Assembly: GCF_014649775.1 (NCBI RefSeq)
Contig: NZ_BMTR01000008.1
Coordinates: 62,001 to 126,000, forward strand
Source: Streptomyces longisporoflavus
GTDB lineage: Bacteria; Actinomycetota; Actinomycetes; Streptomycetales; Streptomycetaceae
Direction of reading: 5' to 3'
DNA length: 64,000 bases
How positions within the stretch are numbered: the first letter of the stretch is position 1; every line of letters starts with the position of its first letter. The position numbers were made by a program, and so were the translations under genes. Under the pieces are notes generated by a model. That model worked only from the letters and a program-made list of their open reading frames with translations, was not told where the DNA came from and ran no database searches. Positions 47,110-55,813 of this stretch are shown here, piece after piece.

Positions 47110-48368
47110 GCCTGCGGCCCGGGACCGGACGGAAGCTCGGCGGGGCTGCCGGGGCGCTGCTCGCCCTCGCGCTGGTGGCGGGCGGGTACTTCTGGTTCGG
47201 CGGGGGCTACGACCGGTGGGTGGCGCAGCGCCTGGTGAGCGGGGCCTGCGAGGGAGTCCTCCCGGCCTCCGAGGTGCGTGACGTACTGGGCGAGGGGCCG
47301 TACAAGGACGAGACGCAGGACCGGGCCGAAGGCGGGCTGGGCGATGGCTCCCTGCGCGTGCGCTGCACGATCGTGCGCGACGCCGAGCACCACACGGGCC
47401 GTTCCACGCGCGACGGCTCGGTGACGGTGAACGTGCGGGCGGTGCCGGAGCGGGTGGCGAAGGACGACAACGGCCGGGAGGCCCGGGAGCGGCGGCGCGA
47501 GGACATCACCGGCGATTACGAGGGCGCGTACCCGGACGTGAGCACCGACCTGCCCCCGGTCGCGCTCGGGCCCGGCTGGAACGGCGCCTTCACCGCCGGT
47601 GAGTCGAGCGTCGACGGTGCGACGGCCACCACCGCGGTCTTGCTCGACTGCGCGCGCGGCCGCGGCGGACTCCTCGTCACGGTCGACGCCAAGGACGAGA
47701 CCGGGACTGCGGACGACCCCCGTCGGCGCACCGCCTTCGCCCGGATCGCCACCGCCACGGCCGCGAACGCCTCCGGCCACTGGGGCTGCGACGCCGATAC
47801 GGGCAAGCCTCCGCGTACGGTGGCGCAGCCCGTGAACGGCGACGAGGACGTGGCGCCCGCCGACGCCACCGGGTCGTGCGAGGGTGTTCCGGGTCGCGGC
47901 TCCGAGGTCGCGCGGGCGTGGGAGGGCGCGCGGGGCGGGACGCCGGTCGAGGTGTGCGTGCTGGGGCCCGCGAGTGTGACGGAGGACGGCCTGCCGGTGG
48001 CCCGCTCGTCCTCCGACGTGGGCGGGCTCTACCGGCTGAGTGCGTTCTACGGCCCGTTCGCGCAGGACGAGCGGTACGGCTACCAGGACCGCTACGACTA
48101 CATGGAGCAGGACCGCGTCCCCGGCGGGGCGCCGTCGGGCCGGCTCCCGGACGGCGGCTACTGGGTGAGCGCGGTGTGCGAGAAGGGCGGCGAGCGGGCC
48201 CTGTTCACGATGGAGCCGCCGGGCTCCCGCACCCCGTCATACCAACAGGACAAGAAGGACAAGCCCACACCCGCCGACCGCACCTACCAGCGCACCGCCC
48301 TCAAGGCATTCGCGAAGGCCTCGGCAAAGACGCACGCCTGCGGCACGCCTGCCCCCGTGCGCCCCTGA
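47097..48368 (+). CDS. Second membrane-anchored extracytoplasmic protein, paralogous to its neighbour
   Basis: A 423-aa protein with an N-terminal membrane helix (GGAAGALLALALVAGGYFWF) and an exterior region containing GACEGVLPASEVRDVLGEGP, VRCTIVRDA, LLDCARGRG, WGCDADTGK, SCEGVPGRG and VCEKGGERALF. The ACEGVLPASEV block resembles GCKGLFPGELRSF of the preceding protein, so the two look like diverged paralogs. GTG 47097 lies within the end of that gene, so their translation is coupled. Function is unknown; a surface complex is a reasonable guess. Confidence 0.75.
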   Translation: MAGLSLRPGTGRKLGGAAGALLALALVAGGYFWFGGGYDRWVAQRLVSGACEGVLPASEVRDVLGEGPYKDETQDRAEGGLGDGSLRVRCTIVRDAEHHTGRSTRDGSVTVNVRAVPERVAKDDNGREARERRREDITGDYEGAYPDVSTDLPPVALGPGWNGAFTAGESSVDGATATTAVLLDCARGRGGLLVTVDAKDETGTADDPRRRTAFARIATATAANASGHWGCDADTGKPPRTVAQPVNGDEDVAPADATGSCEGVPGRGSEVARAWEGARGGTPVEVCVLGPASVTEDGLPVARSSSDVGGLYRLSAFYGPFAQDERYGYQDRYDYMEQDRVPGGAPSGRLPDGGYWVSAVCEKGGERALFTMEPPGSRTPSYQQDKKDKPTPADRTYQRTALKAFAKASAKTHACGTPAPVRP

Positions 48369-48524
48369 CCCGGCGCGATCCCGCCGGACGGTGCGGCCTC
48401 GCGGGACGGGGCGGCGCGCGCCGGTGGTGTGTGCTGCATTCGTCCAACTCCGGGGCCGAGAATCCAACAACCCCCGCCGTGCGGGTGTTGTGACGTCCCG
48501 GCTCCCCGCTGTCTGATGGAGGTC

Positions 48525-51443
48525 ATGGATCTCCCCTACCTTGAGGACGTATCCCCCGGTACCGGCTGCCTCCCGCCCCGTGCGTGGTACCCGCGGTCGG
48601 ATGCCGTCTCCCTCTCGCTGAACGGCAGTTGGCGCTTCCGGCTCTCTCCGGCTGCCGACACCGCCGATGACTCCTTCGCCTCGGACGGCTACGACGCCGG
48701 GGCCTGGGACACCGTGGCGGTGCCCGGCCACTGGGTGTTGCAGGGGCATGGCGCGCCCATCTACACCAACATGGTCTATCCGTTCCCGGTCGACCCGCCC
48801 CGCGTGCCCACCGAGAACCCGACCGGCGACCATCTGCGCACCTTCGACCTGCCGGACGACTGGCCCGCGACCGGCGGCGGCACACTGCGCTTCGACGGCG
48901 TCGAGTCCTGCGCCCGCGTCTGGCTGAACGGCACGGAACTGGGCGAGTTCAAGGGCTCGCGGCTGCCGCACGAGTTCGCGGTCGGCCACCTCCTGAAGCC
49001 GTCCGGCAACGTCCTCGCGGTCCGCGTCCACCAGTGGTCGTCCGGTTCCTACCTGGAGGACCAGGACCAGTGGTGGCTGCCGGGCATCTTCCGTGACGTG
49101 ACCCTGCTGCACCGCCCCGAGGGCTGCGCGCTCGACTTCTTCACGCACGCCTCGTACGACCACCGGGCGGGTACGGGCACGCTGCGGGTCGACTCGGACG
49201 CGGCCGGCCGGGTCACCGTGCCCGAGCTGGGCATCGATGTGGCCACGGGTGAGTCCGTGAAGGTGCCCGTCGAGCCCTGGACCGCGGAGACGCCCCGCCT
49301 GTACGACGGGGTCCTTGCCACGGCGGGCGAGCGCGTCCCGCTGCGCATCGGGTTCCGTACGGTGGCCGTCGAGGACGGGGTCATCAAGGTCAACGGCCGC
49401 CGGATCCTGTTCCGTGGCGTGAACCGGCACGAGTTCCACCCGGAGAGGGGCCGCGCGCTCGACCTCGACACCATGCGCACCGACGTCCTGCTGATGAAGC
49501 AGAACAACATCAACGCGGTCCGCACCAGCCACTACCCGCCGCACCCCGCTTTCCTCGATTTCTGCGACGAGCTGGGCCTGTGGGTCATCGACGAGTGCGA
49601 TCTGGAGACCCACGGCTTCACCGAACAGGAGTGGCGCGGCAACCCGGTCGACGACGACCGCTGGACGCCCGCCCTCCTGGACCGCGCGGCCCGCATGGTC
49701 GAGCGCGACAAGAACCACCCCTCGGTGATCGTCTGGTCCCTCGGCAACGAATGCGGGACGGGCCGCGGCCTGGAAGCCATGGCCCGCTGGGTCCGCGAGC
49801 GCGACACGGGGCGCCTCATCCACTACGAGGGCGACCAGTCCTGCGCGTACACCGACATGTATTCGCGCATGTACGCCGACCATGCCGAGGTCGAGCGCAT
49901 CGGCCTCCGCGAGGACACGGGCGGCCCGGAGCGGCGCCGTCAACTCCCCTTCATCCTCTGCGAGTACGGGCACGCGATGGGCAACGGCCCCGGTGGCCTG
50001 AGCGAGTACCAGCGGCTGTTCGAGGCGCACGAGCGCAATCAGGGCGGCTTCGTCTGGGAGTGGATCGACCACGGCTTCGAGCACCCGGAGCTCGGCTACG
50101 CCTACGGCGGCGACTTCGGCGAGGAGCTGCACGACGGGAACTTCGTCTGCGACGGCCTGGTCTTCCCCGACCGGTGGGGGTCGCCCGGGCTCGACGCGTA
50201 CAAGCGGGTCATCCAGCCCGTGCGTTTCGGGTACGACAAGGCCGCGGGGACGGTCCGGGTCACCAATCTGCACGACTTCGCTGACCTGTCCCACCTGTCC
50301 TTCGAGTGGATGTACATCGGCGACGACGACGCGGTGTACGAGGTGGGAGAGCTTGCCGTCCCGCCGGAGCTCGGTCCCGGCGAGTCCGTCGAACTGAAGC
50401 TTCCGGACCCACCGCCCGCGAGCCGCACCGCCGAGACCTTCCTGCACCTCACGGCGTCGGTGGACGTCGGGACGAACTGGACGAAGCTGGACCACGTCGT
50501 CGCGCGGGACGAGTTCGCGCTGACGCCGCGACCCGCCGTCCGCGTCGCCACCGGTGAACGTCCGGTGCGCGAGGGCGCCTCCATCACCCTCGGGCCCGGC
50601 ACTTTCGACGCCCGCACCGGCGAGCTGCGCACGCTGAGCGGCATTTCCCTGGCCAGTGCGCCACGCCTCGACATCTGGCGTGCCCCCACCGACAACGACA
50701 ACGGCGCTTCCTGGCAGGGCGGCAGGCGCAACGGCCTGCTGTGGCGCGAGCTCGGTCTGCATCGCATGCAACACCGCCTCGACGCGGTCGAGTTGACCGA
50801 TGACGCCCTCACTGTCCGCACCCGGGTCGCACCCGCATCGCGCGACATCGGGCTGCGTGCCGTCTACCGCTGGACGTCCGATGCCGCTCAGCTGCGCCTC
50901 ACGGTCTCCGTGATGCCGGAGGGCGAGTGGACGGTGCCGCTGCCCCGGCTCGGCATCCGGCTCGGGCTGCCCGCCGCGTACGGCTTCGCGCACTGGTTCG
51001 GCGGCGGACCCGGCGAGGCGTATCCGGACACGGCCGCGGCATCCGACACTGGGCGGCACTTCATGCCGGTCGACCGGATGCAGACCCCGTACGTCCGGCC
51101 GCAGGAGAACGGCGCCCGCGCCGGCGTCCGCTGGGCCGAGCTGCGGGCCGGGTTCAGCGGCGAGGGGGTGCGGGTGGTCGGGGACCCCGCCTTCTGGTTC
51201 ACGGCGCGCCGCTGGACCACCGAGCAGCTGGACGCGGCCACGCACCGCACGGATCTCACGCCCGGCGAGACGCTGTGGGTCCATCTCGACCACGGGCAGC
51301 AGGGCATCGGCTCGCAGTCCTGCGGGCCGGGAGTCCTGCCGCAGTACGAACTCCACGCCGCTCCGGCGGAGTTCTCCCTCACCTTCTCGCGCCGGGAGGC
51401 CACACCCGAGGACGAGCCGACGCTGCCGCCGTCCGCCGGGTGA
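48525..51443 (+). CDS. Beta-galactosidase, glycoside hydrolase family 2 (LacZ type)
   Basis: A 972-aa enzyme with the full LacZ domain series: jelly-roll sugar-binding domain (SLSLNGSWRFRLSP, TNMVYPFPVDPP), immunoglobulin-like domain, TIM barrel (FRGVNRHEFHPERGRALDLD), and the beta-galactosidase small chain. The acid/base Glu409 is in VWSLGNECGTGRG and the nucleophile Glu480 in LCEYGHAMGNGPG. There is no signal peptide. Two ATGs compete: 48525 follows GGAGG at only 2 nt, while 48516 lacks any ribosome site; I chose 48525. No sugar transporter or regulator is adjacent. Confidence 0.92.
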   Translation: MDLPYLEDVSPGTGCLPPRAWYPRSDAVSLSLNGSWRFRLSPAADTADDSFASDGYDAGAWDTVAVPGHWVLQGHGAPIYTNMVYPFPVDPPRVPTENPTGDHLRTFDLPDDWPATGGGTLRFDGVESCARVWLNGTELGEFKGSRLPHEFAVGHLLKPSGNVLAVRVHQWSSGSYLEDQDQWWLPGIFRDVTLLHRPEGCALDFFTHASYDHRAGTGTLRVDSDAAGRVTVPELGIDVATGESVKVPVEPWTAETPRLYDGVLATAGERVPLRIGFRTVAVEDGVIKVNGRRILFRGVNRHEFHPERGRALDLDTMRTDVLLMKQNNINAVRTSHYPPHPAFLDFCDELGLWVIDECDLETHGFTEQEWRGNPVDDDRWTPALLDRAARMVERDKNHPSVIVWSLGNECGTGRGLEAMARWVRERDTGRLIHYEGDQSCAYTDMYSRMYADHAEVERIGLREDTGGPERRRQLPFILCEYGHAMGNGPGGLSEYQRLFEAHERNQGGFVWEWIDHGFEHPELGYAYGGDFGEELHDGNFVCDGLVFPDRWGSPGLDAYKRVIQPVRFGYDKAAGTVRVTNLHDFADLSHLSFEWMYIGDDDAVYEVGELAVPPELGPGESVELKLPDPPPASRTAETFLHLTASVDVGTNWTKLDHVVARDEFALTPRPAVRVATGERPVREGASITLGPGTFDARTGELRTLSGISLASAPRLDIWRAPTDNDNGASWQGGRRNGLLWRELGLHRMQHRLDAVELTDDALTVRTRVAPASRDIGLRAVYRWTSDAAQLRLTVSVMPEGEWTVPLPRLGIRLGLPAAYGFAHWFGGGPGEAYPDTAAASDTGRHFMPVDRMQTPYVRPQENGARAGVRWAELRAGFSGEGVRVVGDPAFWFTARRWTTEQLDAATHRTDLTPGETLWVHLDHGQQGIGSQSCGPGVLPQYELHAAPAEFSLTFSRREATPEDEPTLPPSAG

Positions 51444-51516
51444 GCCTCATCCCGTCAGACCCCCGGCGTCCGTTTTCTTCAAGACGGGCCCGGGCCGGCT
51501 GCCTACGCTCAGGAGC

Positions 51517-51936
51517 ATGAACACGAACATCACACCCCGCTTCGATCTCATCGGCATGGTCGTCTCCGACATGGCCGCCACCCTCGCCTTCTACCGCCGC
51601 CTCGGCCTGGAATTCCCCGCGGGTTCCGAGGACCAGCCGCATGTCGAGGCGGCGCTCCCCGGCGGTCTTCGCATCGCCTTCGACACGGAGGCGACGATCA
51701 AATCCTTCGTCGAGAACTGGGAGCCGCCGCAGAGCTCCGGCCGCATCGGTATCGCGTTCCACTGCGAGACCCCGGCCGGTGTCGACGCGACGTACGAAGA
51801 GCTGGTCGGCGCCGGTTACCACGGTGAGCTCAAGCCGTGGGACGCCTTCTGGGGCCAGCGGTACGCCACCGTCGCCGACCCGGACGGGAACGGCGTCGAC
51901 CTGTTCGCGCCGCTGTCTACGCAGGCCGGGGGCTGA
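51517..51936 (+). CDS. VOC superfamily (glyoxalase-like) protein
   Basis: A 139-aa single-domain protein with paired beta-alpha-beta-beta-beta units: DLIGMVVSDMAATLAFYRRL, then GIAFHCETPAGVDATYEELV and the closing YATVADPDGNGVDLFAPL that supplies the usual metal-ligand Asp/Glu region. The superfamily includes dioxygenases, isomerases and antibiotic-resistance binders, so the reaction is unknown. ATG 51517 follows AGGAG. Its last 20 bp overlap the convergent AraC gene. Confidence 0.85.
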   Translation: MNTNITPRFDLIGMVVSDMAATLAFYRRLGLEFPAGSEDQPHVEAALPGGLRIAFDTEATIKSFVENWEPPQSSGRIGIAFHCETPAGVDATYEELVGAGYHGELKPWDAFWGQRYATVADPDGNGVDLFAPLSTQAGG

Positions 51937-52636
51937 GCAGCTCGCCCAGCGGCATCCCCGTCAGCTCCTTGACGTCACGGGCCAGATGGGCCTGGTCGGC
52001 GAAGCCCGCGACGAAGGCGGTCTCCGCGTACGAAAGGCCGCCCCTGGCCAGGGCGAGCGCGCGCTGGAGCCGCAGGACGCGGGCCAGCGTCTTGGGGCCG
52101 TAGCCGAACGCGGCGAGTGAACGCCGGTGCAGGAGGCGGGCGTTGATGCCCGCCTCCTCGGCGGTCGCCGCGACGGACCGCCCCGCGTCCAGGGCCTTGA
52201 CGACGTGTGCGAGCAGCGGGTCGGGGGGCTCGGTCCCGCCCACCCTTGCGAGGGCGACGGACTCCAGGACGGCCGCCGGGTCGCGGGCGGCGTCCATGCG
52301 CTCGGCCAGCCGACGGGCCTCGGCGGACGGCCACAGGTCGGCGAGGCTCACGCGCCGGTCGCGCAGTTCGTGGGCGGGCACGCCGAGGAAGGCGGGGGCG
52401 GTGCCGGGGTAGAAACGGATCCCCACATACCGGGCGGCGGCCTCCGGGGCGGGGCGGTACGCGCGCGTGTCGGGCCCCGCGACCATGAGCCTGCCCCCGG
52501 TCCACAGAAGGTCCATGCAGCCGTCCGGCAGGACGGGATAGACGAGTCCCGCCGCACCGCCGCTGGTACGGGTCCACAGCACCGCGCCCGGCACCCGGGA
52601 CGGCCGCTCCGCGTACTCGACGGTCTCGTACGACAC
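51917..52636 (-). CDS. AraC family regulator with DUF6597-like N-terminal domain
   Basis: A 239-aa regulator. The N-terminal half (VLPDGCMDLLWTGGRLMVAG, GIRFYPGTAPAFLGVPAHEL) is the short effector domain common in actinobacterial AraC proteins; the C-terminal half has LLHRRSLAAFGYGPKTLARV and YAETAFVAGFADQAHLARDV, the second HTH. GTG 52636 follows GGAAGA. It lies 27 bp downstream of another AraC gene on the same strand, so the two may be cotranscribed. Its end overlaps the convergent VOC gene. Confidence 0.85.
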   Translation of the reverse strand: MSYETVEYAERPSRVPGAVLWTRTSGGAAGLVYPVLPDGCMDLLWTGGRLMVAGPDTRAYRPAPEAAARYVGIRFYPGTAPAFLGVPAHELRDRRVSLADLWPSAEARRLAERMDAARDPAAVLESVALARVGGTEPPDPLLAHVVKALDAGRSVAATAEEAGINARLLHRRSLAAFGYGPKTLARVLRLQRALALARGGLSYAETAFVAGFADQAHLARDVKELTGMPLGELLSPRPA

Positions 52637-52662
52637 GTCTTCCAGGCTACGCCGCCCTCGGT

Positions 52663-53598
52663 TCACGCGACCCGTGAGCGGTGTTCCTGCGGGCTGACCC
52701 CGTACACCCGCTTGAAGGCGCTGGACAGGGCGAACGCGCTGCCGTAGCCGACGCGGCGGGCGATCGCGGCGATCGTCTGGCCGCTGTCCCGCAGCAGGTC
52801 GGCGGCGAGCGCGAGCCGCCACCCCGTCAGGTACGCCATCGGCGGCTCGCCCACGAGTTCGGTGAACCGCCGGGCGAGCGCGGCACGCGAGACCCCCGCC
52901 TTCGCGGCGAGCGCCGCGATCGTCCAGGGGTGCGCGGGGTCGTCCTGGAGCAGCCGCAGCGCCTGCCCGACGACCGGGTCCCCCATCGCCCGGTACCAGG
53001 CGGGGGCCTCCGCCTCCGGCCTGGAGAACCAGGCACGCAGCGTGGCGATCATCAGCAGGTCGAGCAGCCGGTCGAGCACGACGTCCTGTCCCGGCTCGTC
53101 CTTGGCGATCTCGTCGGCGAGCAGCGGGGTGAGCGGGCAGTCCCACACCTCGGTGGGCAGGACGAGGAGCGGGGGCAGCGCGTCCAGGAGCCGCCCGGTG
53201 ATCTCGCCGTGCGCCTGATAGGTGCCGATCAGCATCTCGGCGCCGCCGTCGAGCGTCTCGCCCCATGTACGCAGGCCCAGGTCCCGGTACCGCCCGATCG
53301 GGGTGCCGTCGAGGGGTACGCAGCGCTCGCCGGGCCGGATCTCGGCGCGGGGCGGTGTGTCCTGCTCGTCGGCGACGGTGTAGTGGTCGGGGCCGCGCGC
53401 GACGGCCACGTCTCCGGGGCGGATCAGCTGGGGTTCGCCGCTGTCGGGCACGATCCAGGCGGTGCCGCGCACCATGATCATGACGGAGAGGGGCGCCTCG
53501 TCCGCGATACGGACGGACCAGGGCGGGTCGAAGCACGCGCGGATCATGAACGCTCCCCGCGCGCGGGGGCCCTCCAGCAAGCCTGCGAGTACGTCCAT
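52663..53598 (-). CDS. AraC family regulator with cupin_6 domain
   Basis: A 311-aa regulator. The first 180 residues form a cupin effector domain (GAFMIRACFDPPWSVRIADE, LIRPGDVAVARGPDHYTVAD) and the last 100 residues carry both HTH units (WTIAALAAKAGVSRAALARR and TIAAIARRVGYGSAFALSSA). It is divergent from the NmrA-like oxidoreductase 81 bp away. In related loci a cupin-AraC regulator controls such a divergent oxidoreductase, so that is the likely target here. Confidence 0.87.
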   Translation of the reverse strand: MDVLAGLLEGPRARGAFMIRACFDPPWSVRIADEAPLSVMIMVRGTAWIVPDSGEPQLIRPGDVAVARGPDHYTVADEQDTPPRAEIRPGERCVPLDGTPIGRYRDLGLRTWGETLDGGAEMLIGTYQAHGEITGRLLDALPPLLVLPTEVWDCPLTPLLADEIAKDEPGQDVVLDRLLDLLMIATLRAWFSRPEAEAPAWYRAMGDPVVGQALRLLQDDPAHPWTIAALAAKAGVSRAALARRFTELVGEPPMAYLTGWRLALAADLLRDSGQTIAAIARRVGYGSAFALSSAFKRVYGVSPQEHRSRVA

Positions 53599-53679
53599 GC
53601 CGGAAGCGTAGACGCACGCGTATGGGGGTGAGTCCCTGGCGGATGGTTCCTTGTGGCGGGCGGCAGTTGACTGGGACGC

Positions 53680-54528
53680 ATGACAGAGAGCGCGTCGCAG
53701 ACGCAGAAGATGACAGTCCTCGTCACGGGTGCTTCCGGCAAGACCGGGCGCCGGGTCGCGGAGGCCGCCGAGGCGGCGGGGCACACGGTGCGGGCCGCTT
53801 CCCGGTCGGGGGCGGTGAAGTTCGACTGGTACGACCCCTCGACCTGGGAGGACGCCCTGCGGGGCGCGGACGCCGCGTACCTCGCCTACCAGCCGGACGT
53901 CGGCGCGCCCGGCGCGGGCGAGGCGGTGGGCGCCCTTGCCCGGCAGGCGGTGGCGCTCGGTGTGCGGCGGCTCGTGCTCCTGTCCGCGCGGGGCGAGGAC
54001 CAGGCGGAGCCCGCCGAGCGGGCGCTGCGGGAGTCCGGGGCGCAGTGGACCGTCGTACGGGCGAGCTGGTTCGCCCAGAACTTCAGCGAGGGTCCGCTGC
54101 TCGAAGGCATGCTGGCCGGGGAGCTGGTCTTCCCTGCCGGGGAGGTGCTCGAACCGTTCATCGACTCGCGGGACATCGCGGACGTGGTGGTCGAGGTCCT
54201 GCGCCCCGGATCGGCGCACGCGGGGCGGATCGTGGAGGTCTCGGGGCCGCGACTCCTGTCGTTCCGGGAGGCGGTGGCCGAGATCTCGGCGGCTGCCGGG
54301 CGGGAGATCCGCTACGTTCCCGTCTCCGCCCGGGAGTACGGGGCCGCGCTCGCGGAGTTCGGGGTGCCGCCCGAGGAGACGGAGTTCCTGATCGAACTCT
54401 TCGAGACGAATCTGGACGGGCGCAACGCGTATCTCTCCGATGGGGTGCGGGAGGTTCTGGGGCGTGCGCCGCGGGACTTCGGGGATTTCGCTCGCGAGCA
54501 TGCGGAGGCGGGCGTCTGGAAAGCGTGA
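53680..54528 (+). CDS. NmrA/NAD(P)H-binding SDR-like protein
   Basis: A 282-aa atypical short-chain dehydrogenase. The N-terminal Rossmann motif is VLVTGASGKTGRRVAEAAEA; RLVLLSARGED and WTVVRASWFAQNFSEG follow, and EPFIDSRDIADVVVEVLRPG is typical of NmrA-like and quinone-reductase-like members. The family binds NAD(P)(H) and acts as redox sensor or reductase on varied substrates. It is divergent from the cupin-AraC regulator and ends just before the dispersed element copy C. Confidence 0.87.
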   Translation: MTESASQTQKMTVLVTGASGKTGRRVAEAAEAAGHTVRAASRSGAVKFDWYDPSTWEDALRGADAAYLAYQPDVGAPGAGEAVGALARQAVALGVRRLVLLSARGEDQAEPAERALRESGAQWTVVRASWFAQNFSEGPLLEGMLAGELVFPAGEVLEPFIDSRDIADVVVEVLRPGSAHAGRIVEVSGPRLLSFREAVAEISAAAGREIRYVPVSAREYGAALAEFGVPPEETEFLIELFETNLDGRNAYLSDGVREVLGRAPRDFGDFAREHAEAGVWKA

Positions 54529-54530
54529 TT

Positions 54531-54630
54531 CTCCCCGACCCCGCCCCTTCCCGAAAACTCGCCGGCGCGAGGGCCTTGTCCTCAATCGCCGGACGGGCTG
54601 AAATACCCAGCCCGTCCGGCGCTTGAGGGC
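54531..54630 (+). repeat. Dispersed intergenic element, copy C, with a 21-bp hairpin
   Basis: Blocks CTCCCCGACCCCGCCCC, TTCCCGAAA, GCCGGCGCGAGGGCCTTGT are followed by CTCAATCGCCGGACGGGCTG (54581-54600), whose complement lies at 54608-54628 with one mismatch over 21 bp and a 7-nt loop. It sits between the convergent NmrA-like and BrkB genes and should act as a bidirectional terminator. Two more copies lie at 9532-9618 and 26511-26640. Confidence 0.8.
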
Positions 54631-54641
54631 ACCCCGCCCCC

Positions 54642-55796
54642 CTACTCCGGCGGCGGAGGCTGCTCCCCGTTGCTGCTCCCGCCGCTCTTCTTCACGTGCG
54701 TCCGCAGGCGCGAGGAGACGTCGTCCGGGGGGAGGAAGCGGGACCAGCGTTCGGGGAACTCGGACGGCATGTCCGGGTCGTCGGGGTCCGCCAGGGCCTC
54801 CCGGGCAGCGGCCGCCCTGGCCACCACCTCGACCGCCCGGGCCTCTCGTATCCGGTCGTTGGCCGCCCGCGCGGCAGCCGTGGCGACGGAGGGCCACACC
54901 CGGTCGATGGCGGCGTTCACCGCGGCCCCCACGAGAACCGCGAACGCCGACACGCCGATCCACAGGAGCACCGCCACGGGCGCGGCCAACGAACCGTAGA
55001 TCGTGGGCCCTTCGACCGTGCTCGTGAGGTAGATGCGCAGCAGGAAGCTGCCGAGGACCCACATGCCGAGAGCGATCAGCGCACCCGGCATGTCCTCGAC
55101 CCAGGGAGAGCGCACCGGCACGGACACGTGGTACAGCGTCGTCAGGAACACCACCGAGAGCAGCGTCACCACCGGCCAGTACAGGACCTGCACCACCGTC
55201 GTGGAGCCCGGCACCAGGTTCACCACCGCGTCAGGGCCCGCCACCATCAGCGGCAGCGCAACCGAACCGATCAGCAGCGCCACGATGAACAGGCCGAACG
55301 CGAGCAGCCGGGTCTTGACGATGCCGCGCGCGCCGTCCAGGCCGTACATGACCGTGATCGTGTCGATGAAGACGTTCACGGCGCGCGAGCCCGACCACAG
55401 GGCGAAGAGGAAGCCGATCGAGATGACGTCGGGGCGGCCGACCCGCATGACGTCTTCCAGTATCGGCTGCGCGATCTGGCTGACGCCCTTGTCGGAGAGG
55501 ACCGTGCGGGACGCCTCGAGGATGTTGTTCTCCACGCTGGCGATGGTGTTCGCGCCGGTCCACCGGTCCACGTACGCGAGCAGACCGATCAGGCTGAGGA
55601 GCAGCGGGGGCACGGAGAGCAGCGTGAAGAACGCCGCCTCGGCCGCCAGACCAAGGATCCGGTATTCGATGCACGAGTTGACCGTGTCCTTGAGCAGCAG
55701 CCAGGCAGTCCTGCGCTTGGAGACGTTGCTGTAGAGAGCGCGGGCCCGGTGCCAGCGGCCGCTCGGCCTCCCGGGTGTTTCTTTTGCCTGGTGCAC
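54642..55796 (-). CDS. YihY/BrkB family membrane protein
   Basis: A 384-aa integral membrane protein with about six hydrophobic segments (AAEAAFFTLLSVPPLLLSLI, LLAFGLFIVALLIGSVALPL, VVTLLSVVFLTTLYHVSVPV, GALIALGMWVLGSFLLRIYL, LAAPVAVLLWIGVSAFAVLV) and a hydrophilic C-terminus. The family was once mistaken for RNase BN; its function is unsettled, with transport roles proposed. The GTG at 55796 overlaps its own AAGGAGG, and lies only 17 bp from the divergent acyl-CoA dehydrogenase start, so the true start may be further in. Confidence 0.86.
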   Translation of the reverse strand: MHQAKETPGRPSGRWHRARALYSNVSKRRTAWLLLKDTVNSCIEYRILGLAAEAAFFTLLSVPPLLLSLIGLLAYVDRWTGANTIASVENNILEASRTVLSDKGVSQIAQPILEDVMRVGRPDVISIGFLFALWSGSRAVNVFIDTITVMYGLDGARGIVKTRLLAFGLFIVALLIGSVALPLMVAGPDAVVNLVPGSTTVVQVLYWPVVTLLSVVFLTTLYHVSVPVRSPWVEDMPGALIALGMWVLGSFLLRIYLTSTVEGPTIYGSLAAPVAVLLWIGVSAFAVLVGAAVNAAIDRVWPSVATAAARAANDRIREARAVEVVARAAAAREALADPDDPDMPSEFPERWSRFLPPDDVSSRLRTHVKKSGGSSNGEQPPPPE

Positions 55797-55813
55797 CTCC
55801 TTACCGTAGCGGC

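Noticed and set aside
48237..51356. A 1039-codon minus-strand open frame opposite beta-galactosidase
   Set aside because: The sense frame is a complete LacZ-type enzyme with both catalytic Glu residues; the antisense frame has no recognisable features.
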